From Plumapathes pennacea (taxonomy: Eukaryota > Cnidaria > Anthozoa > Antipatharia > Myriopathidae), in the NCBI GenBank assembly GCA_964036295.1, contig OZ038473.1, forward strand, positions 1,743,501 to 1,807,500: a DNA stretch of 64,000 nt, written 5' to 3'. Under the pieces are notes generated by a model, which searched no databases, had not been told where the DNA came from, and saw only the letters and a program-made list of their open reading frames with translations. The position numbers and the translations under genes are program-made. Positions 23,201 through 32,462 of the stretch are shown here, piece by piece. Positions within the stretch are counted from its first letter, which is position 1, and each line of letters begins with the position of its first letter.

Positions 23201-26200
23201 GTATAAGTTCTAAAAATGTTTTACCTTTTTCTAAGGTCCTTACAACTATCTTCTGGCTGGAAATCCCTGGACCTCGCGTTGTCAATTTTAAGATCCAAAC
23301 TGTATAGTTAACAAGGGGCTGGAGCCCTGCTAACTCAAGGGACCCCTTGTTGTCGTATACATCTGCACGCAAAGCAGTGCTGTTCGAGCCAGCATCAGTC
23401 TTTTGATACTCTATTCTAAATCCTGTGGTCAAAAACAGCTCGCAATGCCTTTCGGGTTCCCACGTAACACTGATGCATGCTGGACTCGTTGCAAGTGCCG
23501 TGAAGTTTCTTGGTGGTTTCCCTGGAACTAGAAAATCGAAGCTTAACTAATCTTTGTATTCTTGGTCAGAACTGATACACAATAGTAGCATTCCAATAAA
23601 AAAAACAACTCACTGTTATCAAACAGCAGCTTTACGGGGAATTCATATATTCTTTGTCTTTGGAGATAATGATAAAACTTGTAGAAGTTTGCTGCTCTGG
23701 TTTCTGGACCAAAGACAACAGAAAATTCCATCGCTATACTTGTCAGATTCCTGAAAAGTAAAAGAAAGAGTCAAATCCAACTCCATCGAGACAAAATATA
23801 TTCCCGTCGGTTCCCCAGACAGGCAATTTTTGCTCATGTGAAACTGCAGTAAAAAAATGTCGTTCAGCGGTTATCCATGCGAATACAACAAGTCGGCCTT
23901 GCGGGGCATTTAAATCTTGGGTTTCTTCGATTCACTCGCTGGTTTCTTTAGTTTATGCTCGCGAGAAATCATGGAGAAGAAATATTTGGTACGGATCAAG
24001 TTGTAGAGGGATGGAAGGACCTAGAGGATGAGGGAAATGACGAACAAGATTTCAGCTCCGCTGAGTTTACGCGATGACAGACTGAAAGATTGGTTCAACT
24101 TTCACCGCCATGTCAAGTGTATTCGCGGCTACATTACAACAACGAACAGGTAAGATTATTATTATTATTAGTTTTTGTTTTCATTATGTCCTTAGTTCCA
24201 TAACCTTTCCAACTACTCTCGAAATAATGCTGTAGCATAGTATTACCTGTATCAAAGTTCGACCGTCAGAAAGTCTGTGTTTACTGTGCAACGTTTAATT
24301 ATACCTGATACTCCGAGCAAGTGAGAGACTCCTGAGCGTAGAATTATTTGCGTAAACCTGTCTCAGCTGCAGAAGAAAGGAATACAAAGTTGAGAACAGC
24401 ATAATTTTTGCTCTGAAAGGATAATTTCTCCAAAGGGTTACACTTGAGCAACTATAAGAGAAAGTTCATTATTTATACACGTGCTTCCATCAACTTGACG
24501 CATTTGTTATCCCAGCAAAGAATAAGTATGTTATATCTATACAATATGCAGTATACATAGTTGTAGCATTACTCACTCTTGAATTGTGAATTTGAGTTTA
24601 TCATATATACATTTCATAATACTCACTTCTTGTTGCAATGCTTGAGTCAAGTTGTCGGTTATGACACTCTGAGTGTCTTCCCCAAATTCATTGGACACTT
24701 GAATTGTAAAATTTATGAGCAAGTTGGTGGGAACTGTAAAAAAGAAAGGAAAAATTTTAAAACAGTACACCAGTATACTTGAATAAGGTATAAATACCCA
24801 AGAAATACATGCATACAGTGTGATCCAAGAGCCATGAAATTCCTGCACCATAGCTAAATCAGCCCATCATATCTTTTTGTTTTAACATTGTATTTTTACG
24901 GGTGCCAAGATTCCATTTTTGAACAGAAATCTTGTTAACTTTAGAAGATTATATAAATTTCACACTCATGAATTGCTTATACCTTCAGCTGGGGTCCTAA
25001 ATGTGACAGGCGGTGTAGCTTCTCCAAATCCCTTTGATGTAATGTTCATAACTTGGACTGAATAAATGGTGTCACTCCATAACCCACCAATTTCAACTTC
25101 AGTTGAAGTTTTATCAGTCACTATTGAGTGCAATTCCTCACTTTGAATTGACCGATAACAGATCCGGTAACCCCACAGTGCGATGTTCTGATTGGTCGAT
25201 ACATGCAACCATGTGACACGAACACTGGTCGAGCTTGTTGCAGTGATGTTTACTTCTGCTGTAGATTTTCCTGGATCTTAAGACAGACTGAGTTAATATA
25301 TGGGCCATGTCATTGAATGCCGTGAAAATAACACTCAAAAAAAGAAACTTTGTATCTATACCTAAAGGCTGAGATTATCATTATTGCAGGCTACATCACC
25401 TAACCGGCAAAGATTTTAATTTCGAGAAATAATTTATAAACCAGTATTGATAGTTAACTCTTTCACTCCCAGTTTCAGAATGCAAATTCTTCCAGTTATA
25501 AAATAAGAAACTGTATGAGTGGTGAAATAAGAATTGATATCTCAATCAGCTTTTATGTGAGCAAGGTATCAAAACCAAGTTCTCCAAACTGTATACTGAT
25601 GAGAGATTGAAATAAGAAAATTGAACTTGATCATTATTAGGAGTGAAAGGGTTACAAACTAGAACAAGTGATACTGGAGAAGGATATAAAGAGAATGAAG
25701 CATATTGTTGGAGTACAAACATGGCATTCGTACTGATGTTTTTAACATTTCCGATCTCAGTTGCTACTTTAAACTGATTTTGTCTCGTTAGAATATATAG
25801 AAGAAGATAACGAGTAAAAAAATTCAACACCAGACCACGTTTTCCACTGATACACCTATATGCTATTTAAGATATGAACACAGAACATGGCAGACAATAT
25901 GTGGCCTGCGTAGCAACAGCACAAAAGTGTAGGGGAGGGGGGAGGGGTTGGGGAAGGGGGGACCTTCCCCCACCCCCTTCCCTCTTCCCCCTCCCCTTTT
26001 GCGCCGTTGCTGCGCAGGCTGGACAAAATGCATCTAGCAAAACAACAAACCTGGTTGTTTCTGACTTGTACTCGTTGTTGCGTTTGGGGATAAAGTGGAT
26101 TTCAGTCGAGCGGAAACCGAAGGAGAGCTGATCTGGGAAGGAACAGGCGAGATTGACTGCAACTCAAGTTTAGTCACAGATCCTTGCAAGGACGTCCCAT

Positions 26201-27969
26201 AACTGGAATAACCCGCGCCTGCTTCCAATGTTTTGAACATGTTCGTGTGCGTCCTTGTAGCCCCGTGAGTGAATGCACTGGCAAAGTCAGTGGAATAAGA
26301 TAAAAATGTTTGGCTCCTAGCCTTCATCTTAAAAGCTTCCGTGAGGTGTTCGGTTTGTGTTTTCCAACCATCGGTCAGCCTTTTGTCCAAATTTGCTGAT
26401 GCCAAGGGTGAAACTGAGAAAGTGACATGATAATCAAAGGCGGACTTTTTACTTGAAGGGACTTTTTGACTATGGCGGAGTCCAGGTGACCCACTACTGG
26501 CATCTGAGTTTTTCAGCGTCTCGGTAATAATGTGTGCAGTAACGCGAGCGTTAAGATCGTGATCTGAATTGCTGTAGGCGTTCATGCTCGGAGTAATGGA
26601 GAAATGTGTCGTAGTTGGTTTTGAAGTAATAACTGCACCAGATACCCGCCATAATTTCTTGGCCACTTTCGTCGTATCCGCAGAGAGCGAACGAGAGCGA
26701 GTACTGAGTACGTTTCTCCACTCTTTGTCTCGTTGAATAACAGTTGCATTGCGAACCCTTGTCGATATATTTTGAGTACTGGCAACCTTTTCCGCGACGC
26801 TTCTGTTTGATGCCCGCCAACCAAGCGAACATGGAAGAGAAACGTTTGAAACTGCGGAGATACACAAAACGCATGTTGGATTACTCGGTATATTTTAAAA
26901 TACGAGACTCAGCCACATAAGCTAAACCGGAGGAAATCAAAATGTAGATTCTCCCAACATCTTGAGAATAAAATGTATGAGTGATATGTAATGAGAATTG
27001 ACAGTTTAATCCGGTTTTATCTTAGCAAGGTATCAAAAACCAAGCTCTCCTTACTAATTTCTCCTTACTATATTTCCTAAAGAAACTGAAGGAGACAGTC
27101 GATTACTCTTGCGAACGAAAGGGTTAATAGTTGGTTGGTTGTGATCGTCCGGGCTAGAGTAGTCTCCAGAAAGACTGTTGTTGGTGACTGACGTTTCGAC
27201 TACCTGAGCGGAAGTCATCTTCAGAGTCAAGTGCTCTGAAGATGACTTCCACTCAGGTAGTCGAAACGTCTGTCACCAACAACAGTCTTTCTGGAGACTA
27301 CTCTAACCCGGACGATCACAACCAACCTACTGTTCACACTCCTGGGTTCAAACCATTTGCCATGAAAGGGTTAATATCGATAACAAAAGCCTCTAATGAG
27401 AAATTAGTTAGATTACTTTAATACAGAGGCACAAAATATGCAAGCGACCTGTTTAACCCGTCTTCAAGAGTGACCAACTTCAATGTCTCTTTCAGTCTCT
27501 CACGAGAGATATCGTACAGTAAAGAGAACTTGGGTTTTGATGCCTTGCTCTTGGGAGAATCTTAATTTGAGTTAATGCAGCCAAGAATGCTGGCTTGAAC
27601 GTCTGGCAGTGGTTTTTGCCATACTATCCTGGTGTTTGTGCAGTCATTATACACAAGACTGGCTTTACCAGCCACTAAGACCGCCCTCACCATTGAGTTG
27701 GTAAAAGTCCCTATCCACAGCCCTGAGCAAATGCTTTCCAGTCCCACATGAAGAATTCCACAACAGGCACTCGTCATTTTTCCGGTCATACTCGAAAGAC
27801 TTGCAGCTGTACAGGTTTTCTTGGCTGACTTGCAAGCAAAACCGCGCGCATTCCTCGGGGGACTGGAGCTCAAACCTCGCTTCCTGGAATCCAGGAACGG
27901 CGCGGGCGTAATTGAACGTGACAAACTTTGACAAGAAGGAAGGATTGGAGTTTGGTCCGGAAGATGGGT
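13682..27969 (-). CDS. PAN-SEA-FN3 receptor fused to a glutamate-receptor-like channel with TVGYGD filter (5' end missing)
   Basis: 25 consecutive minus-strand exons join without a phase conflict: 27969-27691, 26851-26051, 25276-24983, 24733-24627, 24366-24305, 23750-23614, 23527-23225, 22905-22796, 22665-22607, 22427-22291, 22155-21862, 21570-21274, 20913-20611, 20396-20094, 19806-19498, 18927-18625, 18205-17915, 17416-17041, 16854-16752, 16415-16321, 15842-15686, 15562-15496, 14978-14701, 14572-14389 and 13884-13682. They encode about 1950 residues: PAN/Apple, Ser/Thr-rich region, FN3, SEA-like, FN3, SEA-like, seven FN3, ligand-binding lobe S1, TM1, pore loop, TM2, lobe S2, TM3, basic tail. 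The pore reads TMTTVGYGD, the K+ filter, as in prokaryotic GluR0 and unlike ordinary animal iGluRs. The expected role is a cell-surface receptor with a ligand-gated, probably K+-selective pore. The signal-peptide exon (phase 1 donor) was not found; a weak candidate is at about 31639. Whether all exons are in one transcript is inferred from phase. Confidence 0.85.
13979..14061. repeat. Short inverted repeat (MITE-like) in intron
   Basis: The arms TACCGTAATGATTCTAATAA and, inverted, CATTAGAATCACTACGGTA enclose a GC-rich centre with CGGCCCGGGGCGC. The element is about 83 bases, within the last intron of the receptor gene. Confidence 0.65.
14191..14230. repeat. (GT)n microsatellite
   Basis: About 20 GT dinucleotides with one GC interruption, in an intron of the receptor gene. 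Confidence 0.95.
14389..14572 (-). CDS. Receptor exon: TM3 (fourth membrane segment with the P loop counted)
   Basis: Phase 0 acceptor, phase 1 donor (GAAG then GTAAGT). A hydrophobic stretch (SLTVLGSALAVFVVFGLVW) is followed at once by a basic stop-transfer ECFRRRRK. This is the third membrane helix after S2, equivalent to iGluR M4. Confidence 0.85.
14701..15562 (-). CDS. Receptor exons: ligand-binding lobe S2
   Basis: Two exons (15562-15496 and 14978-14701) join in phase 1 to give the second ligand-binding lobe. The first has VAAIANSSEYKLAVRRNA. The second has DPGSSYGNLYQIYEAL, then HAALLDSYA, then IGRNIDPIE just before the membrane. In iGluRs the GST/GSS turn binds the ligand carboxylate, and an acidic residue at the LLDSY position binds its amino group. 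Here that residue is Asp, as in glycine/D-serine subunits, rather than the Glu of AMPA receptors. A family B MITE sits in the intron between the two exons. Confidence 0.85.
15212..15478. mobile_element. MITE family B, copy 2
   Basis: Inverted ends TTTTCGGATGACTGTCGAAA on the left and TTTTCGAAAGTCATCC on the right, matching the element at 8406-8706. It lies in the intron between the two S2 exons of the receptor. Confidence 0.7.
15686..16854 (-). CDS. Receptor exons: TM1, pore loop with K+ filter, TM2
   Basis: Three exons join in phases 2-0, 0-2 and 2-0. Exon 16854-16752 gives TM1 (VVFAMVMLYLAGITIWIL). Exon 16415-16321 has a strong pyrimidine tract and acceptor and gives the pore helix MWWSFVTMTTVG. 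Exon 15842-15686 completes the filter as GYGDRIPKSF, followed by TM2 (WFGIVLIAVMTSSITAAL). Across the splice the filter reads TMTTVGYGD, a textbook potassium-channel signature. The orientation TM1-P-TM2 between S1 and S2 is that of ionotropic glutamate receptors and prokaryotic GluR0. Confidence 0.88.
15878..16119. mobile_element. MITE with GGGCCCGG terminal inverted repeats
   Basis: The left end GGGCCCGGTTTTTCGAAG and the right end, inverted, CTTTGAAAAACCGGGCCC enclose about 240 bases with inner inverted GATTAAGCTAATCC/GGATTAGCCTAATC. No open frame. It lies in the intron between the pore-loop and TM2 exons. Confidence 0.75.
16920..17040. repeat. Short tandem repeat of CATTACACTATACAA type
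   Basis: Imperfect units such as CATTACACTATACAACATT, CATTACACCATATACAA and CATTACACTATATAACATT lie end to end, abutting the splice donor of the S1 exon at 17040. The expansion sits inside the intron and does not touch the coding frame. Confidence 0.7.
17041..17416 (-). CDS. Receptor exon: ligand-binding lobe S1
   Basis: One exon, phase 1 in and phase 2 out. It follows the last FN3 exon in frame (TVTA then KTCNCHPS). It contains NWWAHPPYVIEATDG, GGIIPAIITDMVAQCC, a variable Gly/Lys-rich loop, LSFPVAGSMD, and YEFIPVLEKPGVAFIVTDG leading into TM1. The order fits the S1 lobe of iGluR-type periplasmic-binding domains. The usual P-x-T and following Arg that grip the ligand are not evident, so ligand identity is open. 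Confidence 0.82.
17915..22155 (-). CDS. Receptor exons: seven FN3 domains in tandem
   Basis: Seven exons (22155-21862, 21570-21274, 20913-20611, 20396-20094, 19806-19498, 18927-18625 and 18205-17915) are each 291-309 nt and phase 1-1. Each encodes one FN3 domain that starts VPS.PP or similar, has a central HG.L.GY strand, and ends TDEDG. FN3 domains are extracellular beta sandwiches used for adhesion and spacing. Phase 1-1 symmetrical exons can be duplicated without frameshift. The middle five are most alike (HNTSST and LRGY motifs), which fits recent tandem duplication. The first (22155-21862) is the most divergent and carries extra cysteines. Confidence 0.9.
18340..18597. mobile_element. 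MITE family B, degraded copy
   Basis: Contains GTGCTTTGATTTTGCGTTTG and, on the far side, GTGATTACTTTGTGG with AAATCCTAAAACAG, matching the family at 8406-8706 and 15212-15478 but with decayed ends. Intronic, between the last two FN3 exons. Confidence 0.5.
21680..21845. repeat. Dispersed repeat family C, inverted copy
   Basis: Reverse orientation of the family seen at 25455-25662 and 59803-60012, with AATTTTCTCCTCCAGTTTCT, TATCATACAGTAAGGAGAAC and AAAGGTTGGGAGAAT. It sits in the intron just past the donor of the first of the seven tandem FN3 exons. Confidence 0.65.
22291..22905 (-). CDS. Receptor exons: second SEA-like domain
   Basis: Three exons (22905-22796, 22665-22607 and 22427-22291; 110, 59 and 137 nt; phases 1-0, 0-2 and 2-1) make about 102 residues. 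They contain RIDFTVCLLGIEWTSNLSN, a central VRSMYQNESQFRYVTCLRF, and VLADVNIVFGQKAQMSHFTL. The layout (a beta strand, a long helix, a strand, then a V.V.I.FG strand) fits a SEA module, an O-glycosylated surface domain that often self-cleaves. I do not see the classic GSxxx cleavage motif. Confidence 0.65.
23225..23527 (-). CDS. Receptor exon: FN3 domain between the SEA-like modules
   Basis: One phase 1-1 exon of 303 nt. It begins IPGKPPRNFTAL, has the FN3 core CISVTWEPE and NYTVWILKLTTRG, and ends VRTLEKG. It is similar in layout to the domain at 22155-21862 (VPGKPLTIQ and NYTIWIRRMTPWG), which supports duplication of a SEA-FN3 pair. Confidence 0.82.
23614..24733 (-). CDS. Receptor exons: first SEA-like domain
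   Basis: Three exons (24733-24627, 24366-24305 and 23750-23614; 107, 62 and 137 nt) have the same phase pattern as the second SEA-like module. They contain LINFTIQVSNEFGED, LRQVYANNSTLRSLSLARSI and SIAMEFSVVFGPETRAAN. The last exons of both modules are exactly 137 nt. The family call is by pattern and is less sure than for the FN3 domains. Confidence 0.65.
24983..25276 (-). CDS. Receptor exon: N-terminal FN3 domain
   Basis: One phase 1-1 exon of 294 nt. It begins DPGKSTAEVNITAT, has the core SVRVTWLHV and WGYRICYRSI, and ends FRTPAEG. This is a standard FN3 fold with several sequons, placed just before the first SEA-like domain. Confidence 0.82.
25455..25662. repeat. Dispersed repeat family C
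   Basis: About 208 bases bounded by TTAACTCTTTCACTCCCAG and, inverted, GGAGTGAAAGGGTTA. The ends form an imperfect terminal inverted repeat starting with TTAA. The interior carries GAATTGATATCTCAATCAGC and GCAAGGTATCAAAACCAAG. No coding. It looks like a non-autonomous DNA element with several copies in this window. Confidence 0.7.
26051..26851 (-). CDS. Receptor exon: Ser/Thr-rich extracellular region
   Basis: A single phase 1-1 exon of 801 nt gives 267 residues rich in Ser, Thr, Ala and Lys, with several sequons (NVS, NRS, NIS, NAT). It has no membrane segment and no domain I recognise. The composition suggests an O-glycosylated, mucin-like stalk between the PAN and first FN3 domains. Confidence 0.72.
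26935..27128. repeat. Dispersed repeat family C, adjacent to the palindrome
   Basis: Contains GTAGATTCTCCCAACATC, GAGAATTGACAGTTTAATC and GCAAGGTATCAAAAACCAAG, and ends AAAGGGTTAA. The large palindrome at 27131-27327 starts right after it, and a further AAAGGGTTAA follows at about 27365. The palindrome may therefore have inserted at this repeat's end. Confidence 0.65.
27131..27327. mobile_element. Near-perfect 200-base palindrome (foldback element)
   Basis: The left arm begins TTGGTTGGTTGTGATCGTCC and the right arm ends GGACGATCACAACCAACC. The arms match almost base for base over about 95 bases each, round a short centre near 27228. Inner phrases such as GTTTCGACTACCTGAG and its complement are clear. 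It has no coding capacity. Such hairpins are typical of foldback MITEs. It sits in the intron between the PAN and Ser/Thr-rich exons. Confidence 0.9.
27691..27969 (-). CDS. Receptor exon: PAN/Apple domain
   Basis: A phase 1-1 exon of 279 nt. It has a Ser/Pro/Asn-rich lead (PSSGPNSNPS) and then a PAN/Apple module with cysteines in CARFCLQVS, YSCKSFEYD, ECLLWNSSC and FYQLNG. PAN/Apple modules bind proteins or sugars. The incoming phase 1 acceptor needs an upstream exon that should carry the signal peptide. Confidence 0.8.
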
Positions 27970-27974
27970 CTGAA

Positions 27975-30376
27975 ATAGTGATTATAGTAATATTGCGAAT
28001 TGTTAATATGCATAACCCCCAACAGAATGACGTATCTGAGTTCGTTCGACAATTTAAAGTTGCGATTTTTGCTCACGTTTGCGACCTTCTTTCGACACGA
28101 ATCGTAACATGTAAATCAACTCTACGACTATTGTGCGTCGATAGGTTTGCATGCGACAATCGAAAGCAAGAATTGTACCGTGTAAATCGGCCTTATAACG
28201 ATATCATATAATTAAAAGTCAATTGATTCAAAGCTACGGCTGTTGATTCAGTTGACTCCTCGCCTAAATATACAATTAGGCGAATTTCGTTTTTGGAAAT
28301 CGGCGGTCGACGACTTAAAGTTTGTCTTTATGGGAAATACGGCAGATTTTGTAACATTTTTAGCCATCAAATAAATTATACACCTGGTTGTTAGGACCAT
28401 GACATTAAACGCTAAATCAGACAAATCATTGAGTGTGCTGCATTTGTTGGTCTCTGTGAATGATCGCTTGTTTATTTTATCCTCTTTCCGTTTCCATGAC
28501 GACGCCTACTATTAGAGTGAAATTGCCCTTTTCTTTACAAATCACGTGCCAGCCAAATGCATTAACGCGAGAAGTCAAACACACACTTAATTTTATTTGA
28601 AATCCAAAATTGATCAGTGGCAAAGAATCGGAAGCAGTGCTTTGTTATGATTTGTGGCAATGGACGTTTCCGACTAAAGTGTAAATAGTGTAGAATCTGA
28701 GTAAAATTCAAATTTTTTTTTGTCGAACTTCCCCCCAGTGTTTTATACGCTCCCAGTTTTCTAAGTTCATTTATTTCTTTCAAAACGTACGTTTCTTTTA
28801 TTTTCATTATATTGGTTAGCAAAGCTCTGCGATCAATTAATGGAAAAAATAGAGCAGGTGCTAAAACTCGGCAAACACTTGACTTTTTCAAATTCATAAA
28901 AGGTTTAAAATTAAATCGCTTTAGCTACCTACATATTAAGATTTATGAAACATAAAGGTCGAAATCGGGTCGACTATATCATCTTTTTAACAAAGTTTCA
29001 AATGAGCATACAGTAGTAGTACTGAAAGCAAAACTCTTCATTGTCATTTAAGCATTTTTGTGAAGAAATTATCTTTTCTATTCTCTTGAAGTAACGTCCG
29101 CTGTCTAAGCTATTAACAGCTAGTAAAACCCGGGTCGTTTTTTGTAACTCTGTACCGATCCAATAGTGTGGCAGATATATTCCCTTAAAATCATGATCTT
29201 TTTACGCATTGATGGCAGTTTTCAGGTGACAATTTTTACTCCTTGCCTGTTTGGTTGTAAACAGACAGCGCAGTGTATAACTAATTTATTTTAATAAAGC
29301 TTTATCCGAGATGATAACCCCGGCAATTCTTCCTCTTAAATTTAAGCGTCGTGGAGCCCAGCAAACCTGTGATCATCAGTCATCATGCCTTGGACCGTAC
29401 GAAATCAAACGGAACATCGTAAAGAAAATCAGCCAAATTTTTGGCGGATGGCCTTCATTATGCCACTACATTGTATCAATTTACCTCTACAATCCAATAA
29501 CACATGTCCGTGTGATGACCCAAAAACCAGAAACGTCAAATAAATCTGAAAGTAGGATAAAACATATAAAGATTAGTGATTGGAAAGGAAGAAAAAGTTG
29601 TATCGAGATCAACAAAACGCCCTCACAAACCTTTGTTATCAAGCAGACGATGGCAATCAACTCCGAATGAGGAGCACTTGCCCGCATCTTCGATCTAAGT
29701 CCTGTTGTAAAACACTGTGTTCCTGCGGTTTGCTTTTTAATCGACAACGATATTTTATATCACTTCAGAGGTCCAACTCGATATCCGCTTTTATGTCAGC
29801 TGTTGAGGCATACAACTCGTCTTATAGTCAACTGCACCGGTGACTTCTTCCCATATCGTCACGGCCGGAAGTCTTTCGCGCCTGATACATAAAACCAAGA
29901 CGAAAACCTTTAAGAAAATGTGCTTTTGTCCAGTCGTAGAAATTGTGTGTGGTAGTCAAACAGTTTCAGATGAGAGTGTGAGATACACTACCACTAAACT
30001 CTGTTGTTAGGCGCGCTTGTCTCTTTATGCACTTTGCTTTAATTTAGTTAATATGATTTTACTTCCAAAACAAAAATAGCCCAATGTCAGGTACATAAAG
30101 TACCGGCTTTCAAGTGGAAGAATTATATTTCCGGTCGAACACACCGAAAAGAGAAAACTCATTAACGAGATAGTGCAGTTTGAACATGAATTTGCCATCT
30201 CGAGTATTTTAGACGAATTTTGAGTACAGGCAAAGTTCACGCAAGCGCTAATGGTTTTATAGCCGATCTGAACCATTGCTTTCTCTTATCGCAAAATTGT
30301 TAATTTGCGAATTTATGGGCTTGTGCCTTGAAGAGCTTTAAACTAGGATGCAATATAAATGTGGCTTTTGACTTTT

Positions 30377-30378
<2 letters not shown>
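27975..30378. other. Intron or intergenic region, no gene seen
   Basis: The signal-peptide exon of the large receptor is expected somewhere upstream on the minus strand, but no convincing phase 1 exon was found here. The open frames are short and carry no domain I know. Confidence 0.35.

Positions 30379-30411
<33 letters not shown>
30379..30411. repeat. T33 homopolymer
   Basis: An uninterrupted run of about 33 T residues. On the minus strand it would read as a poly(A) tail of a retroposed sequence, but no parent gene is recognised beside it. Confidence 0.9.
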
Positions 30412-30413
<2 letters not shown>

Positions 30414-30589
30414 GGGAAACATTTCACACGGCCACTTTCGTCCACTTAGAGCTGCGGCGACGTTACAACAGTCAGTGAAAAAAAGAAACACTTGAGCTTG
30501 ATGGCAACACTAAATGGTGAGTTCCTGAGTTAATTCTTACTTATTTATAGTTCTCCTGTCCAACCCCATATCCTCTTTTAGTCCTGAAT

Positions 30590-31639
30590 CAGTTGGTTTT
30601 TATCGATGTCAGGGGTGTAAAACACAATGTCTGGTGGGAATAAAGTATAAAATATTGATTCCTCGCGAACTTGTAGTTTTCCTGCAACGATGTTCATATT
30701 TCCATCAGTTCTGAATGAAGAAACCAAAGTTTGCATTCCGAGCTCCTGTTTTTGCAGTTCACTGCGGAGGATTGTGCTACGAATGTCCAAATCTTCTTGC
30801 GTGACCACTTGTAATATATGTCATATATTATTTATATAGATTATACATCACTGGCACAGCGCTGTCCAGCGATAAAGGCGGGCATGTTGATTTCTATTCA
30901 TTTCTCTCGACCCGCATTCCTCTTGGTCGAATTTTCATTTCTGTAAGTTGTCTCGACTGTACTTTGCTTTACGAGTACAATTCACGTGCTTTTTCTTAAG
31001 ATTGTTTTTAAAATTTTCTTATCTTGTTTGATTGAAAATAATTTATGCTAATTTTCGGCATCCATTTTGCATGCTAAACATGAGTCGCTGGAGGAATAAG
31101 ATAGTTTCCTGAAAAAACCAAGGCTGACTTGTTTATCTGGAGGATTTTTGCTAGATAACACAATTCCTGCTTCGAAGCATTCGATGTCGTGAACCCGTGC
31201 CTTGCTTCCAGTTCACTACCAAGTTCGATTATGTATAATACTAATAGTTTTGTCTGATTGTTTGGACTCAAATAAACGACGGACTTATGACAGCAAATAT
31301 ATCCTAGTGTGGATCTCTTAAAGGAGACAATTTTGACAAAATTGAGGTTGAGGAGGTGATGCGTGGTGTCGTGGGGGGACAGAATGGGTTTGTGTTTTGT
31401 AGGGAGGGATGGTGGTTAGAATGAGTCAGCATTGAGATTGCAAAATATATAGAGAATAATACATGGGCGCACGGAGATATGAAATATATATTCGAGTGTT
31501 CATCTCGATATCTCACGAGTGAGCGAAGCATTCTCAAGGGCGGAAAGCTCTGAATCACATCAGAGTAAACTAGACCAAATGTACTGAGCAGCAAAAAAAT
31601 CATAAAAGCAAAACGCTTTGTGTCAAACTTACTGATCAT
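30590..31639 (-). other. Possible minus-strand exons, including a signal-peptide-like start
   Basis: An ATG at 31639 opens a frame beginning MISKFDTKRFAFMIFLLLST, a good signal-peptide pattern, with a possible phase 0 donor (CTC then GTGAGA). Further down the same strand are two open segments with moderately protein-like content: about 31283-31080 (with ELGSELEARHGF) and about 30808-30578 (with DLDIRSTILRSELQKQELG). Splice sites between them are weak and I recognise no family. They may be a small secreted protein, the 5' end of the large receptor, or nothing. Confidence 0.25.
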
Positions 31640-32462
31640 AAAAACATATACACTGAGTAACTTTAGACCTTTCTCAGTTTGCGCCTCAAAGTACTGCTTT
31701 TGCGGTTTCGCAAACAGTCAAGATGATAAAAGCCAATCTTGATCTCATTACATTTCCTACCTCTGCTACTGTAGCAATCATGCATCGACCAAACAAGCCA
31801 TGACCTAATGTGGTGCACAGTGCGAGAGCTCTTGATCTAGCGGTTTTAGGAAATGAAATAGCACTGAGTCTGACTCGTAGCCAGCCGCGGCTGTTGGATA
31901 ACAGGCTGAAAACCGCCACCCGCTTGTTGACGTAAAAAAAAAAATAGTTTAAAGAAAAGTTCGGCGCCTTACTGTCTCACAAGAATATATTTAGCCATCA
32001 CCTGCGCGCGGGTGGTAAGGCCAAAAGTTGCACAGCAGCGCGATCACTGTTCTGCTGCAGTTTTTACAGTCAGCACTGAGGAGAGATGAACGAGCAACTA
32101 AATAGCCAGGGTATTGGCGAGAATCTTTCGCCTTGGAATTGTACTGTGCCTTTAGGCATGATGTGTAAATTGTGAATCTGAAATCCAATCTTTCCTTTCA
32201 CTTTTACAGCTGCTTTCTTCGAAAACTGATAATTGCGTTCGACGAAGGAGCACGCAACCCTAATCTTGACCGTTGTGGCTTCCGTGGGGTCGGTGGGATT
32301 CCTGTCACGTGCTTTTCGCAGGCGGGAGAAATCGAGATTTTTCGATCTGGTATTTTCACATATTTTCACATTTTCATATCTGACCATGGCCTGCGGCTCT
32401 GAATACCTTGAGGTTGTCCGCCTGTATCATCCGCCAGACTTTATGCATTTACATTGTATTTG

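Noticed and set aside
24020-24170. Coding-like stretch on the plus strand within the receptor intron
   Set aside because: Broken by stops and not in phase with anything; perhaps an old retrocopy scrap.
28562-28897. Minus-strand frame of 111 codons
   Set aside because: No recognisable domain and no neighbouring exons in phase.
29311-29670. Plus-strand frame of 119 codons
   Set aside because: No domain, no splice partners and no paralogue; composition fits random AT-rich sequence.
30379-30520. Plus-strand exon after the T33 run with donor ATG|GTGAGT
   Set aside because: The T run imitates a polypyrimidine tract; all three frames hit stops except a very short ATG frame.
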